Of a DNA stretch of 64,000 nucleotides, positions 62,010 to 64,000 are shown piece after piece. The position numbers were made by a program, and so were the translations under genes. The stretch's first letter is position 1, and each line of letters opens with the position of its first letter. The DNA is taken from NCBI RefSeq assembly GCF_002865645.1, contig NW_020194512.1, forward strand, positions 4,257,183-4,321,182. The letters are read 5' to 3'. The notes under the pieces are model-generated. The model searched no databases. It had not been told where the DNA came from and was given only the letters and a program-made list of their open reading frames with translations. Source of the stretch: Hyaloscypha bicolor E (Eukaryota; Ascomycota; Leotiomycetes; Helotiales; Hyaloscyphaceae).

Positions 62010-63388
62010 ATGTCGAAGAATACAATGAAAGCGGTGGTCTTCAAGGGGACGTTGAAGGTGGAACTCGAAGATCGTCCGATCCCAAAAATCGTCGACCCAA
62101 CGGACATGATTATCAAGGTCAAGTATTCAGCGCTGTGCGGCAGGTGAGAGGGAGTTTCCATGTATCTCGTCCCACCGGCTAACAAGGAGTACAGTGAGCT
62201 GCACGTTTTCAGAGGTCACCAACCAAGCAAGACGGATTTCATTATGGTCAGTGTACAGCTGCTATCCCAGAACCACCAAATGACTTACGTTGAACAGGGT
62301 CACGAGACAACTGGTGAAGTCGTGGAAGTCGGCTCGTCTGTTAAGAACCACAAGAAGGGGGACACGGTAGTGATGCCATTCACAGTTTCCTGCGGAGAGT
62401 GCTTCTACTGCCAAAAAGGATACTCTTCCAGGTGTGAGAAGTGCTTGCTCTTTGGATGCCCACTTCTGGATGGCGGCCAGGCCGAGTTCATGCGAGTTCC
62501 TTTGGCCGACGCAACGGCTGTGACAGCCCCAGAAGGAATTGACGAGAAGAAGTTGGTTCTGATGGCTGATATCTTCCCCACTGGATATTTCGCTGCCGCC
62601 AATGCATTCAGAGGATTTGATCAGGATACTATTAGTCAAAGCGTTGTTGTTCTCATTGGTTGTGGACCCGTTGGATTGTGTGCTTTGATTAATGCCCTCG
62701 AGTACAAACCGAAGGTTGTTATTGCCGTCGATAGAGTTGAGAGCCGATTGGCACTTGCGAAGGAACTCGGTGCCGAGCCCTGGAACGATCAGAAAGACCG
62801 CGCTGGTATGTCGTTTCATTAGCAATCGCGACTTGGCTGACTATTTCAAGGCCTGGAGAAACGAGTGAAGGAGCTCACGAATGGGAGAGGAGCAGATGCG
62901 ATCATTGAAGGTGTCGGACATGCCGATGCTCTCAAGACCGGATTTGATTTGCTTCGGTGAACACAATTTCCCCGCAATGTCAAGTTTCTGTAAGAACCGT
63001 GATCTAATTCGGCGTTTGCAGTCCATGGGGAGTGATCTCGAGCTTCGGAGTTCATAACGAGGAGATACCTTGGACAGGCAATCAGGCTTACGGCAAGAAT
63101 CTAAGAGTTCAGATGGGCCGATGCCCAGTGAGAAGTAAGACCTACTGGTTTCAGTTGGAGTAGTTCATGCTCACAATTATAGGTATCTTCCCTGAGGCAC
63201 TCGAGATGTTGAAGAAGAAGCAGCATTTGCTGGAGTGAGTCGTTTCCTCATTGTGACGACATCCTTTGCTAACGTCAGCTAGCTTCATGACAGATAAGTT
63301 CATGCCATTGAGTCAGGCAGTCGAAGGCTACGATATCTTCAACAAGATGCAGGTTCAGAAAGTCGTGTTCGTGCCAGAACATCAGTAG
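62010..63388 (+). CDS. Zinc-dependent alcohol dehydrogenase
   Basis: Seven exons: 62010-62143, 62195-62246, 62298-62805, 62851-62956, 63022-63134, 63183-63234 and 63283-63388. They total 1071 nt (356 residues), in frame throughout. The medium-chain fold is plain: SALCGSELHVFRGH gives the catalytic-zinc Cys, GHETTGEVVEVG the second ligand region, and CGECFYCQKGYSSRCEKC the structural-zinc Cys set. LIGCGPVGLCA is the nucleotide-binding loop, with an acidic residue following in AVDRVESR that favours NAD. The substrate is not readable. As neighbour of a lactonase and a semialdehyde dehydrogenase it could oxidise a hydroxy acid to a semialdehyde. Confidence 0.9.
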
Positions 63389-64000
63389 CCGGGGTACAAG
63401 CATCTGTTCAATATTGAAACGCATATAAGCTCTGTAACCTCAAGTTCATGCATCTAACTCCAAGAAGGCGAGCGACGGAGTTAAGCATACTCCACCAGAT
63501 GTTGACGAGTGTTCATAAAACCAGTTCTTTTTCGTTGCTTCAATGGAAGCCACATCGGAATGGGATTCGTGTCCAGAGCAAACCGAATCTTCTTGGCTTA
63601 TTGGCTTGTAGTTGAAATTTTACTTCCGACGCCCAGATTTTGCCAAGTGGAATCCTCTCTGTGCCGATCTCCTTCCGATAATATTGAAAAGTTTGTTTCT
63701 GGGACCTCATTTTCGTTCGCTTCCACCCCCTCTGGCGAATTGAAATGAAAGAAATTTCAATGTCTAATAGCTCTCGAGTGATCCTGTTCTCTTCTCTGCT
63801 TCCCTGGTTGTACGTTCGGTTTATTGCTTGACACAGTTGACCAGAGCTGTACATTTACCCTTCGGGAGGTTTGGAGTATATTGCCTTTCAGGCTACTCCC
63901 TCGGACGTAAATAACTATCATCAGCATCGCCATCACCACCAGAGCTGTACATAACCTCGTAAGACCGTGGAGCCCGTTATCTGCAAAGGCTATTGGCGCA
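63389..64000. other. 3' flank to window end
   Basis: Short open frames on both strands lack motifs or convincing starts. The next gene presumably lies beyond the window. Confidence 0.5.

Overview
The window reads as nuclear DNA of a filamentous ascomycete (Pezizomycotina). The genes carry many 48-60 nt introns with fungal-type branch sites (CTAAC or CTAAT) just before AG. The gene families are typical of moulds: GT90, GH5 without a cellulose-binding module, patatin and NLR-type N-terminal domains. Long AT-rich tracts show directional C-to-T/G-to-A decay of repeats, which is the signature of repeat-induced point mutation (RIP). Gene content and AT blocks would suit Leotiomycetes, but that placement is a guess.

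Layout. 1-7170 is an AT-rich RIP block with no readable gene. 7374-11604 is a small gene island: a patatin-like phospholipase followed by a gene with a fungal NLR-type N-terminal domain and a degenerate kinase domain. The two may be one spliced gene. A decayed Tc1/mariner-type element (about 11762-13060) sits directly upstream. 13070-37754 is a transposon graveyard. It holds two copies of one minus-strand Ty1/copia-type LTR element (13915-20264 and 22700-33663), a Ty3/gypsy chromodomain-type element nested in the second copy (27475-32158, with a TTAGA target duplication), and a hAT element (34839-37754, with a perfect 8-bp duplication). A 138-bp foldback sequence (37849-37986) lies at the edge of the block.

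38.5-64 kb is normal gene space. In order: a small secreted Cys-rich protein (+), a GT90 glycosyltransferase (-), arginase (+), a tetraspan membrane protein (+), a small hydrophilic protein (-), a hemerythrin-like HHE protein (-), a GH5 endoglucanase (+), a broken 2-oxoglutarate oxygenase (+), a secreted alkaline phosphatase (-), a succinate-semialdehyde dehydrogenase (-), an MBL-fold lactonase-like hydrolase (-) and a zinc alcohol dehydrogenase (+). Splice models were built by hand. Nearly all close in frame. The exceptions cluster at 49.5-53.5 kb, where five single missing bases affect three neighbouring genes.

Functional reading. The last three genes fit a lactone route of the kind encoded by the Agrobacterium blc/att genes: a lactonase opens a gamma-lactone, an alcohol dehydrogenase oxidises the hydroxy acid, and a semialdehyde dehydrogenase yields succinate. 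The lactonase and alcohol dehydrogenase are divergent and share one 813-bp promoter region. The patatin/pseudokinase locus resembles a fungal incompatibility or immune receptor. The small Cys-rich protein beside the AT block is an effector candidate. All functions are inferred from sequence alone.
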